A stretch of 64,000 nucleotides of DNA from Albula goreensis. Taxonomy: Eukaryota > Chordata > Actinopteri > Albuliformes > Albulidae. Every line of letters starts with the position of its first letter. The first letter of the stretch is position 1. Location: contig CM040750.1 of assembly GCA_022829145.1 (NCBI GenBank), positions 8,090,755 through 8,154,754 on the forward strand, read 5' to 3'. Of this stretch, positions 1 through 12,789 are shown piece after piece. Made by a program: the position numbers and the translations under genes. Under the pieces are notes generated by a model. It saw nothing but the letters and a program-made list of their open reading frames with translations. It was not told the DNA's origin and searched no databases.

Positions 1-1836
1 ATTGTTATTGGCAGGCAGTATGATTGTATGCGATTGTACACCATTCATTTGAAATCAAATGTGGTTATGGGGCCAGTGACTGTTGGGGTAGTGCTCACGC
101 TACCTGTTCAGGGTATTTGCCTTTTATTAGGTAACGACCTAGCAGGGTCACAGGTGTGCGTGGCACCAGTTGTAGCTGTCTATTCCTCTTGAGGTCCAGG
201 AAACTCAGGAGTTGGAATGTGAGCACCCTGAGGTGTTCTCTGCGGCTGCGTTCCAATACTCAATTTCGTCTCCTCCTTTCCTCCTTTCCTCCCCTCCTTT
301 CCTCCGTGCCCCGGAAGCTGATTATGTGTCCTCCTTTCCTCCACTGTTCCAAAGCGCAATCTCGCCTCCTCCTTTCCTCCTTTCCTCCTTTTTCGTCTCC
401 TCCAAACGGAGGATACATCGATGTATCCTACCACGGAAGTCTTTTCACATTTCTGCGTGACATCACTGTGCTCATGACCAGTCAGATTAAATGACCATCC
501 CACAGAATATTTCACCATCGAAAAGTTCTAAAACATGACAAGGGATTTACTAATACTGAAGGATAAATGGGAGAACAGTAATCAATGTAATTTACATTAC
601 TGGGAAATATTTTGTTTTGCGTTTTTAAACATAACCACATTGATACGAATATTCACGTTTTTGAGCTGCGAATGGTAATTTTACCAGTGTAAAATTGAGT
701 GAGTTTATGTTGTGGTAAGTGTATTTATTCCTTGTACAAATGTTTATGTTACATCATGAGCAGAATGCGTGAAACTGACATTTGTATTTTAACAAGTCAA
801 AAGGGCTGTAGGCGTGAAAGAAGCGTGATTGGCTTTGGTATTCTCGGAGTCAGTCGAAATTATTACTTCATCAATAGCCGACGTCGACTTTGATGACGGG
901 CGAATCGGATTAGCTGTTCCAATATTCGATTCATTCCTCCTTTCCTCCTTTCCTCCACTCGTTTCCTCCCCTCCTTTCCTCCACATATTTCTGGCGTATT
1001 TCCGGGGTAGGAAAGGAGGGGTGGAAAGGAGGAGAGGAGAGGAAAGGAGGAGACGAGAAAAAGTATTGGAACGCAGCCTGCATGTGTGGTAAGCCGTGCT
1101 CAGGCATGGAAAGTGGAGGTCCAGTCTGGTGAGGTGTCATCCCCTCCTGGCAAGGAGGCCCCAGTGGTGCCATCCTCTCGTGGGGAGGATGAGCCCCTTA
1201 GTCTGGCCAACACAATGTTTGCTTATACCATGAGCAAGGAGGGTGGAGGGTCTCTCCCCGTCTCCTGTGGCAGGTGCCACCAATTTTTCTAGGGAGGTTT
1301 TGATTCAAGAACAGAACCAGGATCCCTCACTGGCTCTGTTGTGGAAGCGAGCTCTGACGGTGGAAGAGAGTGAGGATATGGTTATCTGGGAATTTGACTT
1401 GTTGTGTTGGTCCCCTTCCCAAACCAAGAAGGGGTGAATTGAGTAATATTCCTGCACCGGTGGTCATTGAGGTGTTGCTGCAATTTTTGTCACATGTGGG
1501 GCTCCCCAAGGAGGTTCAGTCAGATTGTGGAACTTCTCAACAATTTTACTTCTGGGGTGTTCCAGAATGTTATGTGTGAGCTTGGCATCACTCAGGTATT
1601 GTCCTCCGCCTACCACCCTGAGTCCCAGGGGACCCTCGAGAGGTGTCATTAGACATTAAAATCAATGATGCACAGTTTTTGTGTGGATTGCCCAAAGGAT
1701 TGGGATGTGGCAATGCCTTTTCTTTTGTTTGCTATTTGCGACGCTGTGAACAAATCCACGGGGCTCCCTTCGAATAAGTGTTCGAAAAAATGGGCATGAG
1801 GTCTAGAGTCCGCTGAGCAACTCCTGGAGCCACAAA
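1..1836 (+). mobile_element. Ty3/Gypsy retrotransposon pol remnant, interrupted
   Basis: This is a decayed LTR-retrotransposon polyprotein. Near 60-170 the plus strand reads like the end of a Gypsy aspartic protease, with a LLLGNDLAG-type motif. Residues continuing toward EVFSA (about 190-243) are cut by the transposon at 244-1078 and resume as CVVSRAQA from 1081. Pieces of the linker before the integrase are near 1290-1380. Integrase core and C-terminal pieces follow at 1490-1830, with motifs QSDCGT, AYHPESQG and LERCH. Stops (for example near 1291, 1436 and 1650), frame changes and internal deletions, including loss of most of the integrase, show it is dead. No LTR is seen inside the window; the left end lies outside it. 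The right end stops where the satellite begins, so the element was truncated there. The family assignment rests on recognised motifs and is fairly secure; the exact lineage is not. Confidence 0.8.
244..1078. mobile_element. Non-autonomous DNA transposon with 3-bp TSD inside the Gypsy relic
   Basis: The ends are inverted repeats: the left starts GGCTGCGTTCCAATACT and the right ends with its reverse complement, AGTATTGGAACGCAGCC. The inverted similarity continues into polypyrimidine tracts (CGTCTCCTCCTTTCCTCC type). The element is flanked by TGC at 241-243 and at 1079-1081. Removing it restores an uninterrupted Gypsy reading, which supports both boundaries. A 3-bp duplication fits PIF/Harbinger-type elements, but no transposase is present and the superfamily is an inference. 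Extra TIR-like copies lie inside near 341-385 and 914-965 in the same orientation as the left end. An 18-bp palindrome (GGATACATCGATGTATCC) lies near 411-430, and 930-1065 can fold into a long CTCC/GGAG hairpin. Short ORFs here are low-complexity artefacts. Confidence 0.8.
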
Positions 1837-4800
1837 CCCAGGGTTTTTTTTTTTCGGTTTTGGGCTCAACTGACTCCTCATGTTTTCTACCATTTAATCA
1901 ATTCCTGGTGCCATATTTCTTCGTGTCTGCTATCTGCAGGCTATTCCCAGCAATTTTGAGTAGAAAAATAAATACTTCTTCGTGGTCCGATTTTTCAGAA
2001 TTTTTTCAGGTCAGCGGCTAACGTTTTTTTCGGTTATGGGCTCAACGGACTCCTCGCGTTTTCTACCATTTAATCATTTCCTGGTGCCTTATTTCCTTGT
2101 GTCCTCTATCTGCAGGCTATTCCCTGCCATTTAGAGCAGAAAAATCAATACTATTTAAGGGTCCGATTTTAAAGTCTTTTTCAGGTCCGCGGCTTACATT
2201 TTTTTTCGGTTTTGAGCTCAACTGACTTCTTGTATGTTCTTCCAATTAATCAATTCCTGGTGCCTTTTTTCTTTGTGTCTGCTATCTGCAGGTTATTCCC
2301 AGCAATGTAGAGCAGAAAAATCAATACTTTTTAGGGGTCCGATTTTTCAGACTTCTTTAAAGTTCACGACTTACGTTTTTTTCGGTTTTGGGCTCAACTG
2401 AGTCCTCAGGTTTTCTACAATTTAATCCATTCCTGTTGACTTATTTCTTCGTGTCTGCTATCTGCAGGCTATTCTCAGAAATTTAGAGCAGAAAAATCGA
2501 TAATTTTTAGGGGTCAGATTTTTCAGACTTTTTCAGGTCCGCGGCTTACGTTTTTTCGGTTTTGGGCCCAACTGACTCCTCGCGTTTTCTGCCATTTAAT
2601 CCATTCCTGGTGACTTATTTCTTCGTGTCTGCTATCTGACGGCTATTCCCAGCAATTTTGAAGTGAAAAATCAATACTTTTTAGGGGTCAGATTTTTCAG
2701 ACTTTTTTCAGGTCTGCCACTTACGTTTTTTTCCGCTTTGGGCTCGACTCATTCCTCGCGTCTTCTGCCATTTCTTCCATTCCTAGTGAATTATTTCTTC
2801 ATGTCTGCTATCTGCAGGCTATTCCCAGCAATTTTGAGCATAAGAATACTTTTTAGGGGTCCGATTTTTCAGACTTTTTTCAGGTCCGCGGCTTACGTTT
2901 TTTTTCGGTTTTGGGCTCAACTGACTCCTCGCCTTTTCTACCATTTAATCTATTCCTGGTGCCGTATTTCCTCACATCTGCTATCTGCAGGCTATTCCCA
3001 GCAATTTTGAGTAGAAAAATCAATACTTTTTAAGGGTCCGAGTTTTCAGACTTTTTTCAGGTCCGCGGCTTACGTTTTTTTCGGTTTTGGGCTCAACTGA
3101 CTCCTCGCGTTTTCTGCCATTTAATCCATTCCTGGTGACTTATTTCTCTGTCTGTTCTATCTGCAGGCTATTCACAGCAATTTTGAGCAGAAAAATGAAC
3201 ACTTTTAGGGGTCCGATTTTTCAGAATTTTTTCAGGTCCGCGGCTTACGTTTTTTTCGGTTTTGGGCTCAACTGACTCCTCGCGTTTTCTGCCATTTAAT
3301 CCTTTCCTGGTGACTTGTTTCTTTGTCTCTACTATCTGCAGGCTATTCCCGGCAATTTTGAGCAGAAAAATGAACACATTTTAGGGGTCCGATTTTTCAG
3401 ACTTTTTTCAGGTCCGCGGCTTACGTTTTTTTCGGTTTTGGGCTCAACTGACTCCTTGCGTTTTCTGCCATTTAATCCATTCGTGGTGACTTATTTCTTC
3501 GTGTCTGCTATTTGCAGGCTATTCCCAGCTATTTTGAGCAGAGAAATCAATACTTTTTAGGGGTCCGATTTTTCAGACTTTTTTCAGGTCCGCGGCTTAC
3601 GTTTTTTTCGGTTTTGGACTCAACTGACTCCTCACGTTTTCTGCCATCTAATCCATTCCTGGTGACTTATTTCTTTGTGTCTGCTGTCTGCAGGCTATTC
3701 CCAGCAATTTTGAGCAGAAAAATCAATACTTTTTATGGGTCCGATTTTTCAGACTTTTTTCAGGTCCGCGGCTTACGTTTTTTTGGTTTTGGGCTCAACT
3801 GACTCCTCGCGTTTTCTGCCATTTAATCCATTCCTGGTGACTTATTTCTTTGTGTCTGCTATCTGCAGGCTATTCCCAGCAATTTTGAGCAGAAAACTGA
3901 ACACTTTTTAGGGGTCCGATTTTTCAGACTTTTTTCAGGTCCGCGGCTTACGTTTTTTTCGGTTTTGGGCTCAACTGACTCCTTGTGTTTTCTACCATTT
4001 AATCCATTCCTGGTGCCGTATTTCCTCATGTCTTCTATTTGCAAGGCTATTCCCAGCAATTTGGAGCAGAAAAATGAATACTATTAAGGTGTCCAATTTT
4101 TCAGACTTTTTTCAGGTCCGCGGCTTACTTTTTTTTCGGTTTTGTACTCAACTGACTCCTCGCGTTTTCTGCAATTTAATCCATTCGTGGTGACTTATTT
4201 CTTTGTGTCTGCTATCTGCAAGCTATTCCCAGCAATTTTGAGCAGAAAAATCTATACTTTTTAGGGGTCCGATTTTTCAGACTTTTTTCAGGTCCGCGGC
4301 TTACGTTTTTTTCGGTTTTGGGCTCAACTGACTCCTCGCATTTTCTGCCATTTAATCCATTCCTGGTGACTTGTTTCTTCGTCTCTACTATCTGCAGGCT
4401 ATTCCCAGCTATTTTTCTTTTAGGGGTCCGATTTTTCAGACTTTTTTCAGGTCCGTGTCTTATGCAGGCTATTTTAATTTTGAGCAGAAAATCAATACTT
4501 TTTAGGGGTCCGATTTTTCAGACTTTTTCAGGTCCGTGTCTTATTTTTTTGGTTTTGGGCTCAACTGACTCCAGGCGTTTTCTGCCATTTAATCCATTCG
4601 TGGTGACTTATTTCGATTTTTTCCGTGGCTTACGTTTTTTCAGTTTTGTGACTCCTTGTGTTTTCTGCCATTTAATCCATTCCTGGTGCCGTATTTCCTC
4701 ATGTCTTCTATTTTTTGCAGGCTATTCCCAAGCTATTATTTTGAGCAGAGAAATCAATACTTTTAGAAAAATGGTCGATTTTTCGATTTTTCAGACTTTT

Positions 4801-7800
4801 TTCAGGTCCTGCTATTTGCAGGCTATTCCCAGGTATTTTTAGGGTCCGATTTTTTTTTTTGGTTTTGTACTCAACTGACTCCTCGCGTTTTCTGCAACTC
4901 CTCGCGTTTTCTGCCTTTTAATCCATTCCTGGTGACTTATTTCTTTGTGTCTGCTGTCTGCAGGCTATTCCCAGCAATTTTGAGCAGAAAAATCAATACT
5001 TTTTAGGGTCCGTCCGAACCATTTTTTCAGACTTTTTCAGGTCCGCTGTCTTCTATTTGCTTACGTTTTTTCCGGTTTTGGGCTCAACTGACTCCTCGAG
5101 TTTTCTGCCACTTAATCCATTCCTGGTGACTTATTTCTTCGTGTCTGCTATTTGCAGGCTATTCCCAGGTATTTTGAGCAGAGAAATCAATACTTTTTAG
5201 GGGTCCGATTTTTCAGACTTATTTCTTTTTCAGGCCCAATTTTGAGCAGAAAAATCTATGCTTTTTAGTGGTCCGATTTTTCAGACTTTTTACGGTTTAT
5301 GTTTTTTTTTCGGTTTTGGGCTCAACTGACTTTTTTGCCATTTTAATCCATTCCTGGTTTTGGGCTCAACTGACTCCGATTTTCAGCCTTTTTCAGCGGC
5401 TTACGTTTTTTTTTGGTTTTGTACTCAACTGACCATTTAATCCATTCCTGGTGACTTGTTTCTTTGTGTCGATTGCTGTCTGCAGGCTATTCCCAGCAAT
5501 TTTGAGCAGAAAAATGAACACATTTTGGGGTCCGATTTTTCAGATTTTTTTCAGGTCCGCGGCTTACGTTTTTTTCGGTTTTGGGCTCAACTGACTCCTC
5601 GCATTTTCTGCCATTTAATCCATTCCTGGTGACTTATTTCTTCGTCTCTACGATCTGCAGGCTACTCCCAGCTATTTTGAGCAGAAAAATGAACACTTTT
5701 TAGGGGTCCGATTTTTCAGACTTTTTTCAGGTCCGCAGCTTACTTTTTTTTCGGTTTTGGGCTCAACTGACTCCTCGCGTTTTCTGCAATTTAATCCATT
5801 CCTGGTGACTTATTTCTTTTTGTCTGCTGTCTGCAGGCTATTCCCAGCAATTTTGAGCAGAAAATGAACAGTTTTTAGGGGTCCGATTTTTCAGACTTTT
5901 TTCAGGTCCGCGGATTACGTTTTTATCGGTTTTGAGCTCGACTCATTCCTCGCGTTTTCTACCATTTAATCCATTCCTGGTGCCATATTTCCTCATGTCT
6001 TCTATCTGCAGGCTATTCCCAGCAATATTGAGCAGAAAAATCAATCCTATTAAGGGGTCCGATTTTTCAGACTTTTTTCAGGTCCGCGGTTTACTTTTTT
6101 TTTGGTTTTGGGCTCAACTGACTCCCCGTGTTTTCTGCCGTTTAATCCATTCCTGGTGACTTATTTCTTGGTGTCTGCTTTCTGCAAGCTATTCCCAGCA
6201 ATTTTGAGCAGAGATATCAATACTTTTTAAGGGTCCGATTTTTCAGACTTTTTTCAGGTCCGCGGCTTACGTTTTTTCGGTTTTGGGCTCAACTGACTCC
6301 TCGCGTTTTCTGCCATTTAATCCATTCCTGGTGACTTATTTCTTCGTCTCTACTATCTGCAGGGTATTCCCAGCTATTTTGAGCAGAAAAATGAACACTT
6401 TTTAGGGGTCCGATTTTTCAGACTTTTTTCAGGTCCGCGGCTTACGTTTTTTTTCGGTTTTGTACTCAACTGACTCCTCGCGTTTTCTGCCATTTAATCC
6501 ATTCCTGGTGACTTATTTCTTCGTGTCTGCTGTCTGCAGGCTATTCCCAGCAATTTTGAGCAGAAAAATCAATACTTTTTAGGGGTCCGATTTTTCAGAC
6601 TTTTTTTCAGAACACTTTTTAGGGGTCCGATTTTCAGACTTTTTCAGGTACGTTTTTTAGGTTTTACTTAACTCCTCGCGTTTTCTGCCATTTAATCCAT
6701 TCCTGGTGACTTATTTCTTATGCTGTCTCCGCAGACTTTTTCAGGTCCGCTGGCTTACGTTTTTTCGGTTTTGGGCTCAACTGACTCCTCGCGTTTTCTG
6801 CCATTTAATCCTTTCCTGGTGACTTGTTTCTTCGTGTCTGCTATCTGCAAGCTATTCCCAGCAATTTTGAGCAGAAAAATCTATCCTTTTTAGGGGTCCG
6901 AGTTTTCAGACTTTTTTCAGGTCCGCGGCTTTTTAGGGGTTATGTTTTTTCGGTTTTGGGCTCAACTGACTCCTCGCGTTTTCTGCCATTTAATCCATTC
7001 CTGGTGACTTATTTCTTCCCATCTATTTTCTCTACTATCTGCAGGCTATTCCCAGCAATTTTGAGCAGAAAAATGAAACACTTTTAGGGTCCGATTTTTC
7101 AGACTTTTTCAGGTTCCTGGTGACTTATTTCTTCGTCTCTACTATCTGCGCTATTTTTTCAGTTTTGGGCTCAGACTCACTCGGTTCTTCGCGTTTTCTG
7201 CCATTTAATCCATTCGTGGTGACTTATTTCTTCGTGTCTGCTTTCTGCAGCTATTCCCAGCAATGTCGAGCAGAAAAATCAGTACTTATTAGGGGTCCGA
7301 TTTTTCAGACTTTTTTCAGGTCCGCGGCTTAAGTTTTTTTCGGTTTTGGGCTCAACTGACTCCTCGCGTTTTCTGCCATTTAATCCATTCCTGGTGACTT
7401 ATTTCTTCGTGTCTGCTATCTGCAGCTATTCCCAGCAATGTCGAGCAGAAAAATGAATACTTATTAGGGGTCCGATTTTTCAGACTTTTTTCAGGTCCAC
7501 GGCTTACATTTTTTTTCGGTTTTGGGCTCAACTGACTCCTCGCGTTTTCTGCCATTTTATCCATTCCTGGTGACTTATTTCTTCGTGTCTGCTGTCTGAA
7601 GGCTATTCCCAGCTATTTTGAGCAGAAAAATCAATAATTTTTAGGGGTCCGATTTTTCAGACTTTTTTCAGGTCCGCAGCTTACGTTTTTTTCGGTTTTG
7701 GGCTGGACTCATTCCTCGCGTTTTATGCCATTTATTCTATTCTTGGTGACTCATTTCTATCTGTCTTCTATCTACAGGCTATTCCCAGCAATTGTGAGCA

Positions 7801-8115
7801 GAAAAATCTATACTTTTTAGGGGTCCGATTTTTCAGACTTTTTTCAGGTCCATGGCTTACGTTTTTTCGGTTTTGGGCTCAACTGACTCTACCATTACTC
7901 AATTTCTGGTAACTTTTTAATTCATATCTACTTTTTGTAGGTAATTTCCAACCATTTTAAGCAGAAAAATGATGGATTCGTGTGAGTCCGATTTTTCTCA
8001 CTTTTTTTTAAATCCGCAGCTTATGTTTTTTTCAGTTATGTTCACATCCGACACATCGTGTTTTGTACCATTTAATCCATTTCTTGTGCCTTTTTCTTTC
8101 ACATCTACCAGCTGC
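1837..8115. repeat. Satellite array, about 176-bp period, roughly 35 units
   Basis: Successive copies of the landmark GTCCGCGGCTTAC fall at 3061, 3236, 3412, 3588 and 3764, giving 175-176 bp spacing. Each unit contains, in order, a T-run with CGGTTTTGGGCTCAACTGAC, a TTTCTGCCATTTAATCCATT block, a CTGCAGGCTATTCCCAGC block, GAGCAGAAAAAT, and GGGGTCCGATTTTTCAGAC. Central copies are very similar; copies at the left edge (1837-2700) and right edge (7890-8115) are more diverged, as expected at the margins of a homogenising array. Blocks at about 4395-5420, 6600-6760 and 6930-7165 consist of shuffled partial units. Numerous 60-170-codon ORFs here are by-products of the repeat. No function is visible; a heterochromatic or pericentromeric satellite is possible but not shown. 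Confidence 0.93.
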
Positions 8116-10740
8116 AGGTGATGTTAATTTCCAGTGTTATTTGCTTGTTTTAATTAGTTGTGTTAATCCCTGTGTGTTATTCCTGGAGGTTATTTATCAT
8201 GCAAAGATTTTCTGTCAATCTGTTTTTTTTTTTTTCACTTTTGGAGGTAATACTGTCGTCTTATGTCATTCCTGGATTTTCATTACAATACAGTGATCTC
8301 ATTTTCTCACATTCATGTAATTTCTGACAACTTTTCCTTGCAGGGGTGGATAATATATTTCCTGAAAACCTTTTCTTTTCACAGATGGATGATACACTAC
8401 CCATGCTTACCCACCAATATCAAATCTAAGGATTTTCAATGTCGTAGTCATATTTAAACATACCAAATTTAAACACAACTGACATCCAGTCATGTGATAA
8501 TACCACATATTTTCACAATTAACTTTTTTTAAGTCTTCTTCTAACTGTGTTCTAAACCTATGTTTGTTTCTGACCCAGAAAAAGTTAATTTGGAGCAATA
8601 GTAATATGAGATTTCATCATTGTACTGTCTCTCCTATGCCTATCATGTGCCTGTCATTTGCAACTCATGAGGAGACAATCCATCATTACAGGTCAGCTAC
8701 TTTCATTAGTGAGCCTCTTCTCCTGCTCATTAGTAAACAACCTCTTGGCACTGCAGTAGCATGCTCTGAGCAACTAACTGTACCCTTTCTCTTGCAGCTG
8801 CTGTAACATTTTATAGTATCTGCAAAGAATTACATGACAAATACCATAACTCATAACTCTCAGATTGCATAGATCCACCCTGGATCTTTTGCTTCTATTT
8901 TTTTGGATGATGAAAAATACAAAACACATCCTTAATAATAATTTGGGGATGGTTTTAAAAACTTTTGAAAAACCTGTTCCAACTACCCCCGAACCTTTCA
9001 TCCATATTATAGCAGTCTGTTGTAGCAGGATGACTTGAAATTGTTCATGAAAGCTGAAAGACTGGTTTTTAATTAAATAAAAGTTTTATAATTCCACCTA
9101 AACCTGAAACCTCACAAGTCAAAACTAGATGTGGTCAAGAAAAATGTACTTTCTTACCAAATTTTTGACTATAAAACTGACAGAGCTGATCAAAGGGGCA
9201 TTTTACTCTACAAGTGAGCTCAGGAAGGAAGTGGGCCTGTACATTAATGATTACATGATTCTGGCTTTCTCCTGTTTGGAGAAATTGAATGTGCTACAAC
9301 TTCCCTGTGTTGCCATCATCCCTGGTCTCCCCTACGTCAATTGCAATTAAGGGTCTACAATTTCATTGTAGCTAATTACAAATGAGTTTCCACTGTAAAA
9401 AAATTGAAATAAAAACTTGATTAACACGCAAGTTTAAATATGAATATGAATTTAAAAACATTAGTCTGCATGTTCAAAGCCTGAGTAGGTTTGGTGTTTT
9501 TCCTAACTCAACTCAAGTTTCATATTAGGAGCCAGCTTCGGTGTCCTTATTTGTACTTTCCTCCAAGAGCCACCAATGTCTTTCTTGTAGTGTACAAATA
9601 GTACTGTCTTAAATCTTTACTTACCCATGCTTAAAACTTTACATTTAGAAAAGCTGAATGTTACTTGCAAGTTGTCTGCCCACCTCTGGATTCTGTTTAT
9701 ATCATTCCTCTCCTTTCTTTGTTTATTGTAAACAGATCTAGACCTTTCTTCACAATGTGAAATAATTGTAGTCTATATTGTTAGGTGATGAAACACCATT
9801 ATATGTTCTTATAGTTCCCCTAGTCCCCTGAGTACTGTTTATTAGAATGCTTCATTTTTTATTTAGATTTTTCCTTTCACCATTACAATATACACATAAA
9901 TACCTTGATTTTAAGAAAAAAAGTACCCATATTTAAAATAGTAAGGTTTGAAGGAAATATGAAATGTATTTTTTTTTCTCAACCATACTTTGATTTATGC
10001 ACAAGTTGGAACCAATTTTTATGCAACTATATGTGAAACAGACAAACAAAATAGAATGCAATCACAACAGGATTTGGCATGAAAATGACAAGCTGAGACA
10101 TCTGGGAAGGGTGTTCTTGACCTTTTTTTAGCCAACTCTCAAGCACAAGCAAAAAACATTTTCACCAAACATTTATGTTTTCAGTTATGCCATCCTGATG
10201 GCTTTGCAAAACCCATAAATGTGATTTAGCAGGTATTTTTTTAATTGGCTATTTTTTTTTTTTACATAACTTTCAAAATTACAAATGTTTTAGGGTTCCA
10301 AACAATTTCCATTCCTCATGTATTTGTATCTCAGTTTGTATCTTACTGTTTTATTATTTTTACGTTTTCATAAGGCTGATCACCTCCATACTCCATTATT
10401 GACCTCCGTCGCTCAGCCATAAAGGGTCTTCCTGTGTAAGGTAGAAGCAGCATAGACTGAAGTCTTCTACAGTCTTCAATCCAGGAGACATGACAGCCTG
10501 ACGTGGTGGACACAAACCATGATGGAATGATGTTTCGGAGATGAAGGCTGACATGGAGGAGACAGAGCTTTAAAGTGTGATGCAGAGGAGACAAACTCTA
10601 GGAACAAGCCGTAGTGGCATAATGGGGTAGAGACACGAGTGGGTAGAGAAAAAGAAACACAGCATGATACGATGGGGGACAAAGCATGACATAGGGGATG
10701 TTATGGTACATTACAGGCATTTAGAACATATTTTAGACAC
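8116..10740. other. Gene-free, AT-rich stretch
   Basis: After the satellite decays there is AT-rich, T-run-containing DNA. The first 300 bases still carry faint satellite-like phrases (for example around 8160-8350), suggesting very old units. Open frames up to about 80 codons at 8407-8598, 8564-8806, 8774-9001 and 9129-9350 have no recognisable domain, no supporting splice signals that I can defend, and no similarity that I recognise. I see no gene. Confidence 0.6.
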
Positions 10741-10930
10741 AGACCAACTTGCACACTTTGGTAATTTTTTACATGCTATCCATTTATACAGCTGGATTAT
10801 TTATAAAGGAAATGTAGGTGATGAATGATGTTCAGTGGTACACGACCAGCATTTCTACTTGGGAATTGAACCTGCAACCTCTGATTTAGAAGCAGTTACC
10901 TAACTGTTAAACTCCGTTGCCGCTGAACAG
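10741..10930 (-). mobile_element. tRNA-derived SINE-like fragment
   Basis: The block contains CTATCCATTTATACAGCTGGA followed by GGGAATTGAACCTGCAACC and a decayed AACTGTTAAACTCCGTTGCC. On the minus strand this resembles a tRNA B-box region (GGTTCAATTCCC) and the body of a SINE-like repeat that is very common in teleost genomes. The copy at 51420-51620 shares the same layout. It is old and partial; the family name is not assigned. Confidence 0.55.
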
Positions 10931-12229
10931 GCTTTCATTATGATGGCATAACATAGTGAAGATGAAGCATGGAGCAGTGCATAGAACAGACAGATAGAAC
11001 ATGTCAATGGTGAAGATGAAGCCTTAGTATGAATGTGGTGTAGGCAAAGCACGATGCAGCGCAAACAAAGCTTCATAAGATGACATCTCAAGACAGGTAG
11101 ATGGAACATCCATCATTTTATATGGACCAACAAGCCAGAGCTGGACTCAATTCTGTTTCCATATAGTAATTTATGAACTAACATTCAGCTGAAGATCTTA
11201 TGTATATCTTATATATGTGATATATATTTTATTATAAATATACATATTTACATATTTATATATATTTAAGATATCTTACCATAATATGTTTTTAGCTCAA
11301 CTTGCTTATTTGTGGTTCAATTAATGTATAATTGTTTTATCTGTACTTTTTACCTATTTATATTGGAATTTTCCAATTTAGGTACTTGTGGTTTGCTCTT
11401 TGTACTTAATATTTTATTTTCTGTAATTTACTCTCAAGTTTTGACTGATCTTGGAACAATAATTTTCTTTGGGATTAATAAAGTTTATCTTATTTTGCAT
11501 TTTGTAAAGAAATTGTAATGATACTCTATTTATGACAAACATTTCCATGCATTTTGCCCCAGGTCCAAGGTGAGGAAAAATAAGATTTTTGTACATTTGA
11601 AATTGATGTATATATATTTTGTATTACATTTTGTAATATGTTTCTACTTGTTGAGATGTTCTGCTTCACCAAATTACTATAATGGCTTATAGGTAGATGT
11701 TTATTAACTATTACTTTAATTATAATGAGTGTTCCATGGGCATGCTTTTTACCAGAGGGATAAAGTAACTCTTTGATATTATGGGCTATGGCTGACCTCC
11801 AGTGGTGAAAGTGATAATGTGCTTTAGGGCAGAGCTGTATGCTCTGTGTAGTCTATATCATTTTAAACTGTTTTGAAAAGTTTCTCAGATAGCAATTCTG
11901 TTCTGCCTCAGGGCATTCATTCATTATTTTTTATATTTGGAAACATCAGACAGACAACACCAGACAGACAAAACCACGCATTTCAAAGAGAATAAATAAA
12001 TAACAAATGAGTGGAGAGGGAACCTGGAGAAGAAGTGAAAATTAAAGGGAAAGTGGTGGTTGCTAAATATTTAAAGAAGCATTCGTTAATTAAAGAAAAA
12101 AAAATGCCCTAATTGAGCAGACTCCCCCAATCAAGATTCAACATATTTTTAAATGTAATTGTATTAAATGTAATGCATAATCCTGTCTGTAACTTTCCCT
12201 AAATAAAACTAAGCAGGAGTCTATACTAG
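10931..12229. other. Gene-free AT-rich spacer with TATA-rich tract
   Basis: No gene is recognised. A TA-rich tract (TATATATTT/ATATATTTAAG) occupies about 11190-11275. The ORF at 11312-11518 is hydrophobic by composition only, because it is T-rich. Nothing else is supported. Confidence 0.5.
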
Positions 12230-12520
12230 CTGGTTCCAGTCTTTTTAAAAGAAACAGGAAGGGGAGGGACCAGCACAATAATTGGTCAGCAAGAAATCAC
12301 ATGATTTCATTGAACCAAAAATGGGAGGAGCTACAATAAAGTATCACTGGCTCAATGATTTGGACCAATTATTGCATGGGCAGTGGAAAGGAAAACATTT
12401 CTGAGTGGTTTGGACATGTGATTGACAGCTGAGTGTAGCTCCACCCTCACAGGGGTTCATGAAACCTCATTTCAACCATCAGTAGAGACAGATATCTGAT
12501 ATACCTGTTGGAATTACAGT
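12230..12520 (+). repeat. Interspersed repeat copy 1 (paired with 53520-53715)
   Basis: The phrases AGCTCCACCCTCACAGG, GGTTCATGAAAC and CAACCATCA near 12439-12481 recur in order near 53650-53695 (AGCTCCACCCTGAGAGG, GTTCATGAAAC, CAACCATCA). The preceding part (CTGGTTCCAGT, then an A-rich/GGAG section) is more weakly similar to 53535-53640. Two diverged copies in one window indicate an old dispersed repeat; its class is unknown. Confidence 0.5.
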
Positions 12521-12789
12521 CTAGCACAATCTTGTCAGGCTACTGACAGCAGTTCACTTCAAGATTGGTGGAAGAAGAATTCCAATATTGATAGGAAATT
12601 CTGATATCACTAAGGAATACTGCAACAAATGTTGTTAGAGGTATCATACTCATCGTCATGTCCTCTGGCATAACCTGAATTTCATGATTTGATCCATTTT
12701 TGTTTTTTTATATATGACATTTATTTAGCATTTGTGGGTGCTGTCTTGTGAGTACAAGCAGGAAATAGCTTGGCTGACATTTTATAGAG

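Noticed and set aside
2663-7332. Many plus-strand open frames of 60-174 codons
   Set aside because: They are readings of the 176-bp satellite; the same peptide phrases recur with each unit.
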